Source: Actinomycetes bacterium (GTDB taxonomy: Bacteria > Actinomycetota > Acidimicrobiia > Acidimicrobiales > Palsa-688). From it: a DNA stretch of 64,000 nt. The notes under the pieces were generated by a model. That model was not told the origin of the DNA. It saw only the letters and a list, made by a program, of their open reading frames with translations, and ran no database searches. The position numbers and the translations under genes are program-made. This document shows, one piece after another, positions 8,251 through 16,570 of this stretch. The stretch is taken from assembly GCA_021808665.1 (NCBI GenBank), contig JAKBBA010000012.1, positions 1 to 64,000 on the forward strand. The letters are read 5' to 3'. Numbering within the stretch: position 1 is the first letter of the stretch; every line of letters begins with the position of its first letter.

Positions 8251-9398
8251 CGGACGGTCCCTCCTGCGAGTTGGACGGCTGTTCGGGCTGCGTCGAGCAT
8301 CGTCGGAGACGACAGGACCTTCTCCGAGGTGACCGTGGAGAGGATCTCCCGGCCCTCCTCGGCGTTGGTGCCGTCCAGTCGGATGACCATCGGCGCTTGG
8401 ATGTCCACGCGGCCGAGGGCCGCCTTGATGCCGTTGGCGACCTCCTCGCCCCTGGTGATACCGCCGAAGATGTTGATGAAGATCGACCGGACCTTCGGGT
8501 CGGAGTTGATCACTTCGAGCGCGTTGGCCATCACCTCGGCGTTCGCCCCACCGCCTATGTCCAAGAAGTTGGCGGGGCTGCCGCCCACCTGGTTGACCAC
8601 GTCGCAGGTGCTCATCGCGAGGCCAGCGCCGTTGGCGATGATCCCGACGTAGCCGTCCAGGCCGACGTACTGGAGTCCCTTGGAGCGTGCGAGGCGTTCA
8701 CGCTCGTCGAACTCGTCTATGTCACGAAAGTCGTCCCACTCGGGGTGGCGGTAAGCGGCGTTGTCGTCGAGGGTCACCTTGGCGTCCAGGGCGTGTACTT
8801 TGCCCTGCGGGGTGAGTATCAGCGGGTTGATCTCCACCAGGTCGGCGTCGCCTTCGACGTAGCAGCGGTACAGCTTTGTGAGGATGTCCACCGCCCCTTC
8901 GACAGCCTCGGCGTCCAGCCCGGCGCGCGCCACGAGATCCGCCGCGTCCGCAGACGTGAAGCCCTTAGCCGGGTCTATGTGGAGCCTTGCGATGGCGTCC
9001 GGGTCCTCCTCGGCGACCGTCTCGATCTCGACTCCTCCTTTGGCGGAGACCATCGCCAGGTACTTCTTCGCGGCCCGGTCGAGCGTGAAGCTTGCGTAGT
9101 ACTCCTTGGCGATGTCCGATGCGTGCTCCACCCACAGGCGCCGCACGACGTGGCCTTTGATGTCCATGCCGAGGATGTTGGCGGCGTGGGTTCGCACCTC
9201 GGCGGCGTCGGCGGCGAGCTTGATACCACCCGCTTTGCCGCGCCCACCGACTTGCACCTGGGCTTTGACCACCACCGGATAACCGGCGGCGTCGGCTTGC
9301 GCTACCGCCTCGTCCACGGTGTCGGCGACACCGCCGGCCGATACCGGTATGTCGTAGCGGGCGAAGTACTGCTTGCCCTGATATTCGAACAGGTCCAC
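8247..9398 (-). CDS. sucC: Succinyl-CoA ligase beta subunit
   Basis: The 383-residue ATP-grasp beta subunit begins [15 protein letters not shown], the usual N-terminus of the family. It contains the nucleotide-binding segment [16 protein letters not shown], the metal-binding region VEINPL and the C-terminal Rossmann part with [10 protein letters not shown]. It partners with SucD encoded directly downstream. The gene upstream encodes a cobalamin-binding mutase domain, which suggests that succinyl-CoA from methylmalonyl-CoA may also feed this enzyme. Confidence 0.96.
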   Translation of the reverse strand: MDLFEYQGKQYFARYDIPVSAGGVADTVDEAVAQADAAGYPVVVKAQVQVGGRGKAGGIKLAADAAEVRTHAANILGMDIKGHVVRRLWVEHASDIAKEYYASFTLDRAAKKYLAMVSAKGGVEIETVAEEDPDAIARLHIDPAKGFTSADAADLVARAGLDAEAVEGAVDILTKLYRCYVEGDADLVEINPLILTPQGKVHALDAKVTLDDNAAYRHPEWDDFRDIDEFDERERLARSKGLQYVGLDGYVGIIANGAGLAMSTCDVVNQVGGSPANFLDIGGGANAEVMANALEVINSDPKVRSIFINIFGGITRGEEVANGIKAALGRVDIQAPMVIRLDGTNAEEGREILSTVTSEKVLSSPTMLDAARTAVQLAGGTVR

Positions 9399-9463
9399 CT
9401 ATCCTCCTGGCTTGTAGTGCTGTTGTGAATGCTGCTTGTGTCCCCGACGCACCGACCTGCCCG

Positions 9464-9898
9464 CTACCCGGTCTCGGCCGCCTGGGCAGCGTCGGCCGTC
9501 TCGGCGGCGTCGAGGGTCGACTCCAACCAGTCGGTTATGTCTCCCAGCGGCGCTCCGGGTGTGAACACCCTTGCCACGCCGATCGAGGCGAGAGCTTCGA
9601 CGTCAGCGTCGGGAATGATCCCCCCCGCGAAGACGAGGACGTCCCCGGCTCCACGCGCTTTGAGCTCGGAGGCGATCCTCGGGAACAGTGTCATGTGAGC
9701 CCCGGATAGTATCGACAGGCCGACAGCGTCCGCGTCCTCTTGGATGGTGGTTTCGGCTATCTGCTCGGGGGTCTGGTGCAGGCCGGTGTAGATAACCTCG
9801 AAACCCGCCTCCCGCAAGGCTCGGGCTATGACCCGCGCCCCACGGTCGTGTCCGTCCAGACCGGGTTTCGCCACGACAACCCTGTATAGGCGCTTCAT
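9464..9898 (-). CDS. Stand-alone cobalamin-binding domain of an acyl-CoA mutase
   Basis: A 144-residue protein matches the C-terminal B12-binding domain of methylmalonyl-CoA mutase-like enzymes. It has KPGLDGHDRGARV with the DxHxxG motif that supplies the axial histidine to cobalt, SILSGAH in the middle and FAGGIIPDAD near the end. No catalytic TIM-barrel subunit is encoded nearby, so it must pair with a large subunit encoded elsewhere, as in two-subunit mutases. The next genes in the same direction are sucC and sucD, consistent with a route ending in succinyl-CoA; the exact substrate (methylmalonyl-, ethylmalonyl- or isobutyryl-CoA) is not determined. Confidence 0.88.
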   Translation of the reverse strand: MKRLYRVVVAKPGLDGHDRGARVIARALREAGFEVIYTGLHQTPEQIAETTIQEDADAVGLSILSGAHMTLFPRIASELKARGAGDVLVFAGGIIPDADVEALASIGVARVFTPGAPLGDITDWLESTLDAAETADAAQAAETG

Positions 9899-9951
9899 CG
9901 AAACCCGATCTTGGCAGGTTCAGGGCGCGATAAGCCAACCGGGTCGCGCTT

Positions 9952-12195
9952 TTAGGCCCGCGCGAGGGGCGCCAGGGCGAGGGAAAGGTGCTTCTCGCCT
10001 ACCGAGGGGAAGCGCACCCGCGCTTCGGCTTTTTCGCCTTCCCCGCGGACGTCTATGACGATCCCCTCCCCCCATTTGGCGTGCACCACCGCCTCGCCGG
10101 GCCGCAGCCCCAGGCGTTCCGCTCCTTTCCCGGCGACCGGACCCCGCCTAGGCTGGCTGAGGGCGGACTCGACGATCCTGTCGCGTCCCGACAGACCTTC
10201 CAGGCTCGCCCGCGAACCCCGAGCTCTTCTGCCGCTGACGTTCTTGACGACGTTCGCCGGGATCTCCGACAGAAACCGCGACGGCGGGTTGTAGAGCGTC
10301 TGGCCCCACAGGCTTCTACACCACGCGTTTGTCAGATAAAGCCTCTCCCGGGCACGGGTTATGCCGACGTACGCCAACCGGCGCTCCTCGGCCATCTCGG
10401 AAGGCTCCGACAGCGAGCGCATGTGGGGGAAGATACCGTCCTCCATCCCCACGACGAACACCACCGGGTACTCGAGGCCTTTCGCCGTGTGAAGGGTCAT
10501 GAGCGTGACCTTCGAGTCGTCCTGTTCGATCTCGTCGCTGTCGGCGACGAGGCTCACCTCCTCCAAGAAGGCGTCCACCGTCTCCGCCTGGCGGGCCGAG
10601 CCGATCAACTCCTCGATGTTCTCCAAACGCCCAGCCGCCTCGTGGGACTCTTCCGAGATCAGCTCGCCGTGATAGCCGCTACGCTCGAAGATCGCTTCTA
10701 GCAGGTCCGCCGGGCCGGCCGGGGACGGGGAAGCCGAAAGTTGCTGGCCGCCGGCGGGAGGCGCTGCCATTGCACGAAGTTCGGCCATCAAAGCGTCCAG
10801 GCGGCGCAGCCCGCTCAGCGCTTTACCGGCAACCCCGGCCTCCTCTGCGTGCGACACCGCCTCGGCGAATGTCGTCCGATGCTCCGCAGCCCAACGCTCC
10901 AGGCGTTCCACGCTGGTGTCGCCGACACCGCGCTTGGGCACGTTAACTATCCGCTTGTAGGAGACCTCGTCGTCTGGGTTCACCACGGCCCGAAGGTAGG
11001 CAAGGATGTCCTTCACCTCCCTACGGTCGTAAAAGCGGGTTCCGCCGACGACCTTGTAGGGGATGTCGCGCCTTACCAACTCCTCCTCGACCGCTCGGCT
11101 CTGGGCGTTCGTGCGGTAGAAGACGGCCATGTCACGCCACTCGTAGCGGGGACGACCTTCGGCGCTTTGCCGGTGCAGCGAAGCGACCTCGGAAGCCACC
11201 CAGGCCGCCTCGTCGTGCTCGTCCTCGCCCTGGTAGCACACGATCGGCTCGCCGGCTCCCTGGTCGGTCCACAGCGCTTTGGCCTTGCGTCCCTCGTTGT
11301 TGGCTATTACAGCGTTAGCAGCGTCGAGGACGGTCTGTGTGGAGCGGTAGTTCTGCTCCAAGACCACGACCGTCGCGTTCGGGAACGCCTTTTCGAACTC
11401 CAAGATGTTACGTACGTCCGCCCCGCGCCAGCCGTAGACGGACTGGTCCGAGTCTCCTACGACGGTGACCTGGTGGTGGTCGCCTGCCAGGAGAAGCACC
11501 AGTTCGTTCTGCGCCCGGTTGGTGTCTTGGTACTCGTCGACTAGAACGTGACGGAACCGGCTGCGGTAGCCGTCGAGGACGTCGGGGCACGCCTGCAACA
11601 CGTTCACCGCCACGAACAGAAGGTCGTCGAAGTCCATTGCGTTGGCCGCGTGGAGGCGCTGCTGGTACTCCCGGTAGACGTCGGCGGCTTTGCGCTCCAT
11701 CGGAGTTCGCGCCCGCGAAGCGTAGGTTTCGAAGTCGACGAGGTCGTTCTTCGCCGCGGAGATGTACCCTGCGATCGCCCGCGGCGGAAACTTCTTGGAG
11801 TCCAAGCCGAGGTCCCTGACCACGTAGCCGACGAGGCGCTGCGAGTCGGACTGGTCGTAGATGGTGAAGTTCGAGCGGTAGCCGAGCCGTGTGGCGTCGC
11901 GTCGCAGGATCCGAACGCAAGCCGAATGGAACGTGGAAACCCACATCTTCGCCGCCGCTGGGCCGATCAGGGCGCCGACGCGTTCGCGCATCTCGCCGGC
12001 GGCTTTGTTCGTGAAGGTGATCGCCAGGATCTCGAACGGGGAAAGTCCTGCCTCCGACACCAGCCAGGCTATGCGCCGGGTGAGAACTCTCGTCTTTCCA
12101 GACCCTGCCCCTGCGACGACTACTAGGGGGCCTTCAGGGTGTGCGACGGCTTCCGCCTGGGCTGGGTTCAGGTCGCCTAGTAGGTGTTGGGCCAT
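9952..12195 (-). CDS. pcrA: UvrD/PcrA-type 3'-5' DNA helicase
   Basis: A 747-residue superfamily 1A helicase. It carries the Q-motif region LNPAQAEAVAHPEGP, Walker A GAGSGKT near residue 30, DEYQDTN as motif II, VGDSDQSVYGWRGAD as motif III, and VGITRARERLYL as motif VI. The C-terminal 60 residues contain the short Tudor-like segment VVHAKWGEGIV seen in PcrA. The role is ATP-dependent unwinding in nucleotide excision and mismatch repair and removal of proteins from DNA. It is transcribed toward the mutase-domain gene 53 bp away and divergently from the SDR gene. Confidence 0.95.
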   Translation of the reverse strand: MAQHLLGDLNPAQAEAVAHPEGPLVVVAGAGSGKTRVLTRRIAWLVSEAGLSPFEILAITFTNKAAGEMRERVGALIGPAAAKMWVSTFHSACVRILRRDATRLGYRSNFTIYDQSDSQRLVGYVVRDLGLDSKKFPPRAIAGYISAAKNDLVDFETYASRARTPMERKAADVYREYQQRLHAANAMDFDDLLFVAVNVLQACPDVLDGYRSRFRHVLVDEYQDTNRAQNELVLLLAGDHHQVTVVGDSDQSVYGWRGADVRNILEFEKAFPNATVVVLEQNYRSTQTVLDAANAVIANNEGRKAKALWTDQGAGEPIVCYQGEDEHDEAAWVASEVASLHRQSAEGRPRYEWRDMAVFYRTNAQSRAVEEELVRRDIPYKVVGGTRFYDRREVKDILAYLRAVVNPDDEVSYKRIVNVPKRGVGDTSVERLERWAAEHRTTFAEAVSHAEEAGVAGKALSGLRRLDALMAELRAMAAPPAGGQQLSASPSPAGPADLLEAIFERSGYHGELISEESHEAAGRLENIEELIGSARQAETVDAFLEEVSLVADSDEIEQDDSKVTLMTLHTAKGLEYPVVFVVGMEDGIFPHMRSLSEPSEMAEERRLAYVGITRARERLYLTNAWCRSLWGQTLYNPPSRFLSEIPANVVKNVSGRRARGSRASLEGLSGRDRIVESALSQPRRGPVAGKGAERLGLRPGEAVVHAKWGEGIVIDVRGEGEKAEARVRFPSVGEKHLSLALAPLARA

Positions 12196-12273
12196 CGCGA
12201 GGGTCTAGGGTACCGGTTGACCGGCGCGCACTTGGCTCGACCGGGCGACAATCGACAGGAGGGTTAGGTCCAA

Positions 12274-13191
12274 GTGACAGGTATATGCGAGGGACGAGTG
12301 GTGGTCGTGACCGGCGCCGGGCGGGGTATAGGCCGCGAGCACGCTTTGGAGTTCGCCCGTCAAGGGGCGAAAGTGGTCGTCAACGACCTCGGCTCGAACA
12401 CTGACGGCACCGGCAGCTCCGCAGGCCCGGCGGGCGAAGTGGTAGACGAGATCAGGGCTATGGGAGCCGAGGCGATCGCCAACGGCGACGACGTGTCGGA
12501 TTTCGACGGCGCCAGCCGGATGATCCGCTCGGCGATAGACACCTTCGGGCGTATCGACACTCTCGTCAACAACGCCGGGATCCTCAGGGACCGGATGCTG
12601 GTCAACATGACCCCCGACGAGTGGGACGCCGTGATCAGGGTGCACCTGCGTGGAACTTTCGCCCCGACCCGGGCCGCTTTGGACTTCTGGCGGGAGCGTT
12701 CCAAAGCAGGCGAGGACAACGACGCTCGGATAGTCAACACGACCTCCCCTTCGGGCATATACGGCAACGTCGGCCAGACGAACTACGGCGCAGCCAAAGC
12801 GGGGATCGCCTCTTTCACGATCATCGCCGCTATGGAAGTTGCCCGCTACGGAGTTACGGTGAACGCCATCGCCCCGGCTGCTCTTACTCGTATGACCGAG
12901 AACCTGGGGATGGGGCAAAGAGCCGCTGACGTACCAGAAGACCAGTTCAACCCGCTGTCAGCGGATAACATCTCGCCTATCGTCGTGTGGCTCGGAAGCT
13001 CGGAGTCCGCTGGGATCACCGGCCGGGTGTTCAACGTGATGGGAGGTCACCTGAGCGTCGCAGAGGGCTGGGTTGAAGGTCCCGCAGTGGACAAGGACGG
13101 GCGCTGGGATCCCGCCGAGTTGACCGGGATAGTCCCAGACCTGGTCTCCCGAGCCGCTCCGAACGCCGCCATGTCGGGCAGGCGTTCCTGA
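12274..13191 (+). CDS. Short-chain dehydrogenase/reductase
   Basis: A 305-residue SDR with the nucleotide-binding motif TGAGRGIG near residue 10, a following acidic-loop segment VVVNDLGS, the NNAG structural motif, and a YGAAKAG active site with the Tyr-x3-Lys pair. Length and the VVNDLG...GTGSS loop resemble the 3-hydroxyacyl-CoA dehydrogenase-like (HSD17B4-type) and 3-oxoacyl-ACP reductase-like SDRs of actinobacteria; the substrate is not clear. The GTG start at 12274 has CAGGAGGG upstream. It ends 48 bp before the kinase fusion gene, so it may belong to the same transcript. Confidence 0.85.
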   Translation: MTGICEGRVVVVTGAGRGIGREHALEFARQGAKVVVNDLGSNTDGTGSSAGPAGEVVDEIRAMGAEAIANGDDVSDFDGASRMIRSAIDTFGRIDTLVNNAGILRDRMLVNMTPDEWDAVIRVHLRGTFAPTRAALDFWRERSKAGEDNDARIVNTTSPSGIYGNVGQTNYGAAKAGIASFTIIAAMEVARYGVTVNAIAPAALTRMTENLGMGQRAADVPEDQFNPLSADNISPIVVWLGSSESAGITGRVFNVMGGHLSVAEGWVEGPAVDKDGRWDPAELTGIVPDLVSRAAPNAAMSGRRS

Positions 13192-13202
13192 GCAGGTCCG
13201 CA

Positions 13203-13217
13203 GCTGCGTAACGCAGC
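13203..13217. promoter_or_regulatory. Perfect 15-bp palindrome before the kinase fusion gene
   Basis: GCTGCGT and ACGCAGC surround a single A in the 48-bp gap between the SDR stop and the fusion gene. It could be a protein-binding site or a compact RNA hairpin just ahead of the ribosome site. The 10-mer GCGTAACGCA inside it also occurs at 38433-38442 in front of the TetR gene. Confidence 0.35.
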
Positions 13218-13239
13218 ACCAATGACAGGGAGCCCCGAG

Positions 13240-15687
13240 GTGCCGCTCGACGCTAGTACGGTTCTACAGGTCGAGGACCTTTCGGTTCGCTACGGTCCGG
13301 TCGTAGCCCTCGACCGTGTGAACCTGACCGTGCGTCGCGGCGAGGTCGTTGCGCTCGCCGGGGAGAACGGGGCCGGCAAGTCGTCCCTCATCCGTTGCGT
13401 CGCCGGCGACATCCGGCCCGAGTACGGCCGGGTAACGGTACTGGGCGAGACGCTCGACCCCGGAGCCCGACGAGATCCACGCTCCGGGGTCGCCGTCGTG
13501 TGGCAGGACTTGGCGCTGTGCGACAACCTCGACATTGCGTCCAACGTAATGCTCGGGGCAGAGACTCGCCGTCTCATGTTCTCCGAGACTCGGTTCCACT
13601 CCAAGGCCGCCGAGGTCTTAGAACGTCTCGGCATCGGCCTTCCGTCCACTTCAACGACCGTCGCTCACCTCTCCGGCGGGCAGCGCCAACTGGTGGCGGT
13701 CGCGAGGGCGATGCGGGACCGCCCTCACCTGCTGATACTGGACGAGCCGACAGCATCCCTGGGCGTGGCCGAGTCGGCAAGAGTGGAGAGCCTGGCTGCT
13801 TCGCTTCCCGCCCAGGGAACCACCGTGATGATCGTGTCGCACGACGTCGAGCAGATGTTCCGGCTGGCCGACCGCATCGTGGTACTACGACGCGGGAAGG
13901 TAGTAGCCGAGGTGCTACCCGAGGAATCCCATCCCGACGAGGTAGCCGCCCTATTGTCTGGCCAACCCGCCGAAGGGTCGCCGCGCCGGCAGTTGAGCCG
14001 TCTGCAGGACCTAGCAGATCAACTCGCCTCCGCGTCACCTTCGTCGGGTCTCACTTTGATCATCTCGGCCCTGGCGGCGGCTTTAGGGACAGGCCAACTG
14101 TGCGTCCACGTGCGGGAAGGGTCTGCGATGAGACTGGCCGGTCACGTCGGGTTGCCGGCGCACCTCGTCAGACAGTGGGCTGACCTACCCGTCGGCTCCA
14201 TGGTCCGCTCCGTGATCCCCCGGGAGCGGCCCGCCGCCGGGGACAGTTGGGGCGCCACCCTGCCGAGCGGATGGGAGACTATCCGCCGGGACGCACGACG
14301 GTCTGGTTTCAAGACCTCCTGGAGTTTGCCTTTCACCAGCCCGCAGGGGGATTCTGGTGTTATCACGATCCTCTCCGAGGAGGTCGGCGAGCCGACTCGC
14401 GACGACCTCGAGTTGGCATCCCTGTACGCCGGGTATGCCGCTAACGCCCTCGAACGGGACCGGCTTCTCGGCGAGCTCACCGTTCGCAACCGGGTGCTCG
14501 AAACGATCCGCGAGGTGCTCCAGGCCCTCGCCGGTCCGGCCGCTTTGGAGGTGAGCCTGCAAGTGGCGCTGCGAGCGCTTCAGGCTGGTCTGGGAGCCCG
14601 CTACGTCGCCGTGGTGACCCGGCGGGTCTCCGAGCCCGAGCCTGCCTTTCGCGCCTGGGTCGGGCCGGACCCCGACGCGTCGGGATCTACACCTACTGAC
14701 CTTCTCGAGGTTGCCAAGAGGTCCCTGGGAGGCCGCCCCGGCGCGGAGCGAGACCGATCAGGCGACCCTGGCAGGCAGCAAGCTACGAATCAGTACATGG
14801 TCGCGGACTTCCCTGCCCCCGACGGCCGAGGGGCCCTGGTCGTAAGATGGGAAAGAAGCCGCACCGCCGCTGCCGCCGGCGCAGGAGTGGACGTCGCCGA
14901 CCGGCGAGCCGTTATCGACGACGCTGCCAGCTCCATACGTCTGGCCCTAGAACGCGAGGAGTCCGAGCGAGCGCAACGCGAGACCATGGCGCTACGCAGC
15001 TCCCAGGCGCTGCAACGCCAGTTCCTGTCATGGCTCTCACACGAGCTGCGGACGCCGCTCACGGCCATCTGCGGGTACGCGTCGTCGCTGATGGCCCCCG
15101 ACGTTCACTGGGACGCCGAGTCGCAACACCGCTTCTTGGAACGGATAGACAGCGAGTCCGCCAGGCTCGGGCGCCTCGTCGAGGACCTCTTGGACTTCAG
15201 CGCTATCGACGCCGGACTTCTCCGGCTCGACCAAGACTGGTGCGAGTTGCCTCTGGTGTTGGAAGCGGCCCGTGCTTGCCTGCCGTCTCCGCTCTCCGAG
15301 GCTGTGACTCTCTACTACCCTCAGGAGGTACCGGTCCTGTGGGCGGACCACGACCGCTTGGAGCAGGTGTTCGTAAACCTCTTCGACAACGCCGTCCGCC
15401 ACAATCCTCCCGGCACCACGGTTAGCGTGAAGGTCAGCGTCGGAGCGGACGGGATAGTGGCGATAGCGGTCAGCGACGACGGGAGCGGAATAGCACCCGA
15501 AAGGCTGATGTCCCTGGCAGGACCGGGTGAGAGACGCGGCCGATCCGGCGGATCCGGGCTGGGACTCTCTATAGCCAAGGGGATCGTAGAAGCTCACGGC
15601 GGCCAGTTGCGCATCACCACCTCAGAGCAGGGAACGCTAGCCGAGGTACGACTTGCCAACACCCATGCGGAAGCACAGGCATCGTGA
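13240..15687 (+). CDS. Fusion of ABC transporter ATPase, GAF-like region and histidine kinase
   Basis: One uninterrupted frame of 815 residues joins two normally separate machines. Numbering from GTG 13240 (AGGGAG 7 bases upstream; ATG 13222 is an alternative adding 6 residues), residues about 8-240 are a sugar-type ABC ATPase with Walker A GENGAGKS (41-48), Q-loop WQDLALCDNLDI, signature LSGGQRQ, Walker B LLILDEPTA and switch histidine IVSHD, all intact. Residues about 265-400 and 430-585 look like two GAF-type sensor regions. A kinase core follows: LSHELRTPL with phospho-acceptor His601, N-box FDNAVRHN, G1 DDGSGIAP and G2 GGSGLGLSIAKG. No membrane segment is present, so the kinase must sit in the cytosol or dock through its ABC part. 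Its GTGA-overlapping partner regulator and a sugar importer follow directly. I infer that the ABC domain pairs with the importer and reports transport state. Confidence 0.92.
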   Translation: MPLDASTVLQVEDLSVRYGPVVALDRVNLTVRRGEVVALAGENGAGKSSLIRCVAGDIRPEYGRVTVLGETLDPGARRDPRSGVAVVWQDLALCDNLDIASNVMLGAETRRLMFSETRFHSKAAEVLERLGIGLPSTSTTVAHLSGGQRQLVAVARAMRDRPHLLILDEPTASLGVAESARVESLAASLPAQGTTVMIVSHDVEQMFRLADRIVVLRRGKVVAEVLPEESHPDEVAALLSGQPAEGSPRRQLSRLQDLADQLASASPSSGLTLIISALAAALGTGQLCVHVREGSAMRLAGHVGLPAHLVRQWADLPVGSMVRSVIPRERPAAGDSWGATLPSGWETIRRDARRSGFKTSWSLPFTSPQGDSGVITILSEEVGEPTRDDLELASLYAGYAANALERDRLLGELTVRNRVLETIREVLQALAGPAALEVSLQVALRALQAGLGARYVAVVTRRVSEPEPAFRAWVGPDPDASGSTPTDLLEVAKRSLGGRPGAERDRSGDPGRQQATNQYMVADFPAPDGRGALVVRWERSRTAAAAGAGVDVADRRAVIDDAASSIRLALEREESERAQRETMALRSSQALQRQFLSWLSHELRTPLTAICGYASSLMAPDVHWDAESQHRFLERIDSESARLGRLVEDLLDFSAIDAGLLRLDQDWCELPLVLEAARACLPSPLSEAVTLYYPQEVPVLWADHDRLEQVFVNLFDNAVRHNPPGTTVSVKVSVGADGIVAIAVSDDGSGIAPERLMSLAGPGERRGRSGGSGLGLSIAKGIVEAHGGQLRITTSEQGTLAEVRLANTHAEAQAS

Positions 15688-16370
15688 CGACCGTAATGAT
15701 CGTCGAGGACGACCCGAACATCGTCGACCTGATCCGGTCGAACCTGGTGGTCAGAGGCTTCGACACACTTGTAAGCAACGAGGGTGCTCGTGCCTTGAAC
15801 CTCCTCGACACCGAAAACCCCGACATCGTGCTCCTTGACCTGATGCTTCCCGACGTCGACGGATTGGAGATCTGCCGACTGATCCGGGAGCGATCTAGCG
15901 TAGGCGTGATCGTCGTTTCAGCGCGCGGCGGAGAACGCGACAAGGTGTCGGCACTCAACGTCGGGGCCGACGACTACATGACAAAACCTTTCAGCATCGA
16001 GGAGCTGCTCGCCCGGATCACCGCGACGCTGCGACGGACGCGCGTCGCCGAAACACATGCCGCTCACCCTGAGACGATCGTCGTAAGAGACATCGAGATC
16101 GACCTGGCGGCCCGCCAGGTCGAACGCGCCGGTAGGGTCATACACCTGACGCCCACCGAGTTCGCCCTGCTTCGCGAGCTCGCCGAGCACCGCGGCAAGT
16201 CCCTCACCCATGCCCAACTGCTTCGCCGGGTGTGGGGCAGAGGCTACGAGACCGAGACCGAGTACCTGCGCGTCTATGTGAGGCGCCTGCGTTCCAAGCT
16301 CGAATCGGAAGGAGACGAGCCTCTCATCCTCACCGCGCCACGCGTCGGTTACCGGCTTACAGCCGAATGA
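15684..16370 (+). CDS. OmpR-family response regulator, KdpE-like
   Basis: A 228-residue regulator with a receiver domain (acidic pair ED at 8-9, phospho-acceptor Asp52 in LLDLMLPD, Lys of MTKPF) and a C-terminal winged helix (HLTPTEFALLRELAEH, then YLRVYVRRLRSKLE, GYRL). The recognition helix region and the ETEYLRVYVRRLR phrase resemble KdpE more than PhoB. The GTG start overlaps the kinase stop by 4 bases, so this is the cognate partner of the fused kinase. OmpR-type regulators bind tandem repeats spaced by about 11 bp, and such repeats lie immediately downstream at 16408-16443. Confidence 0.93.
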   Translation: MTTVMIVEDDPNIVDLIRSNLVVRGFDTLVSNEGARALNLLDTENPDIVLLDLMLPDVDGLEICRLIRERSSVGVIVVSARGGERDKVSALNVGADDYMTKPFSIEELLARITATLRRTRVAETHAAHPETIVVRDIEIDLAARQVERAGRVIHLTPTEFALLRELAEHRGKSLTHAQLLRRVWGRGYETETEYLRVYVRRLRSKLESEGDEPLILTAPRVGYRLTAE

Positions 16371-16407
16371 GCCGCGGCGCCGGACGTCTACCCCGCCCGA
16401 GCGAAAC

Positions 16408-16443
16408 TTTAAGCTTTTGTTAATGCAATGTTAAGAATTTTAA
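16408..16443 (+). promoter_or_regulatory. Tandem 11-bp TTAA repeats, likely response-regulator operator
   Basis: The AT-rich stretch in an otherwise GC-rich region holds TTTAA at 16408, GTTAA at 16419 and GTTAA at 16430, exactly 11 bp apart, followed by TTTAAC at 16439. One-helical-turn direct repeats are the typical binding pattern of OmpR/PhoB-type regulators. It lies 38 bp after the regulator gene and about 130 bp before the binding-protein start, so activation of the transporter genes by the linked regulator is the simplest reading. Confidence 0.55.
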
Positions 16444-16570
16444 CGGGTCGTTGACGCCGTCGGTCGTAACGTCACCGCTGACATCGACAAAAAGTCGAGA
16501 CATAAAGTCCCTCGCAGACCTCGTCCAGGGGGCCGGTCTGCCGGGACCCATAGCCAAGGAGAAGCCCGAA

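Noticed and set aside
8223..9428. Long rightward open frame opposite sucC (about 400 codons)
   Set aside because: It is antisense to a clear sucC, has no family features and follows from GC-rich codon bias.
16451..16570. 40-residue upstream extension of the sugar-binding protein
   Set aside because: It would bury the lipoprotein signal; the GTG at 16571 has a good ribosome site.
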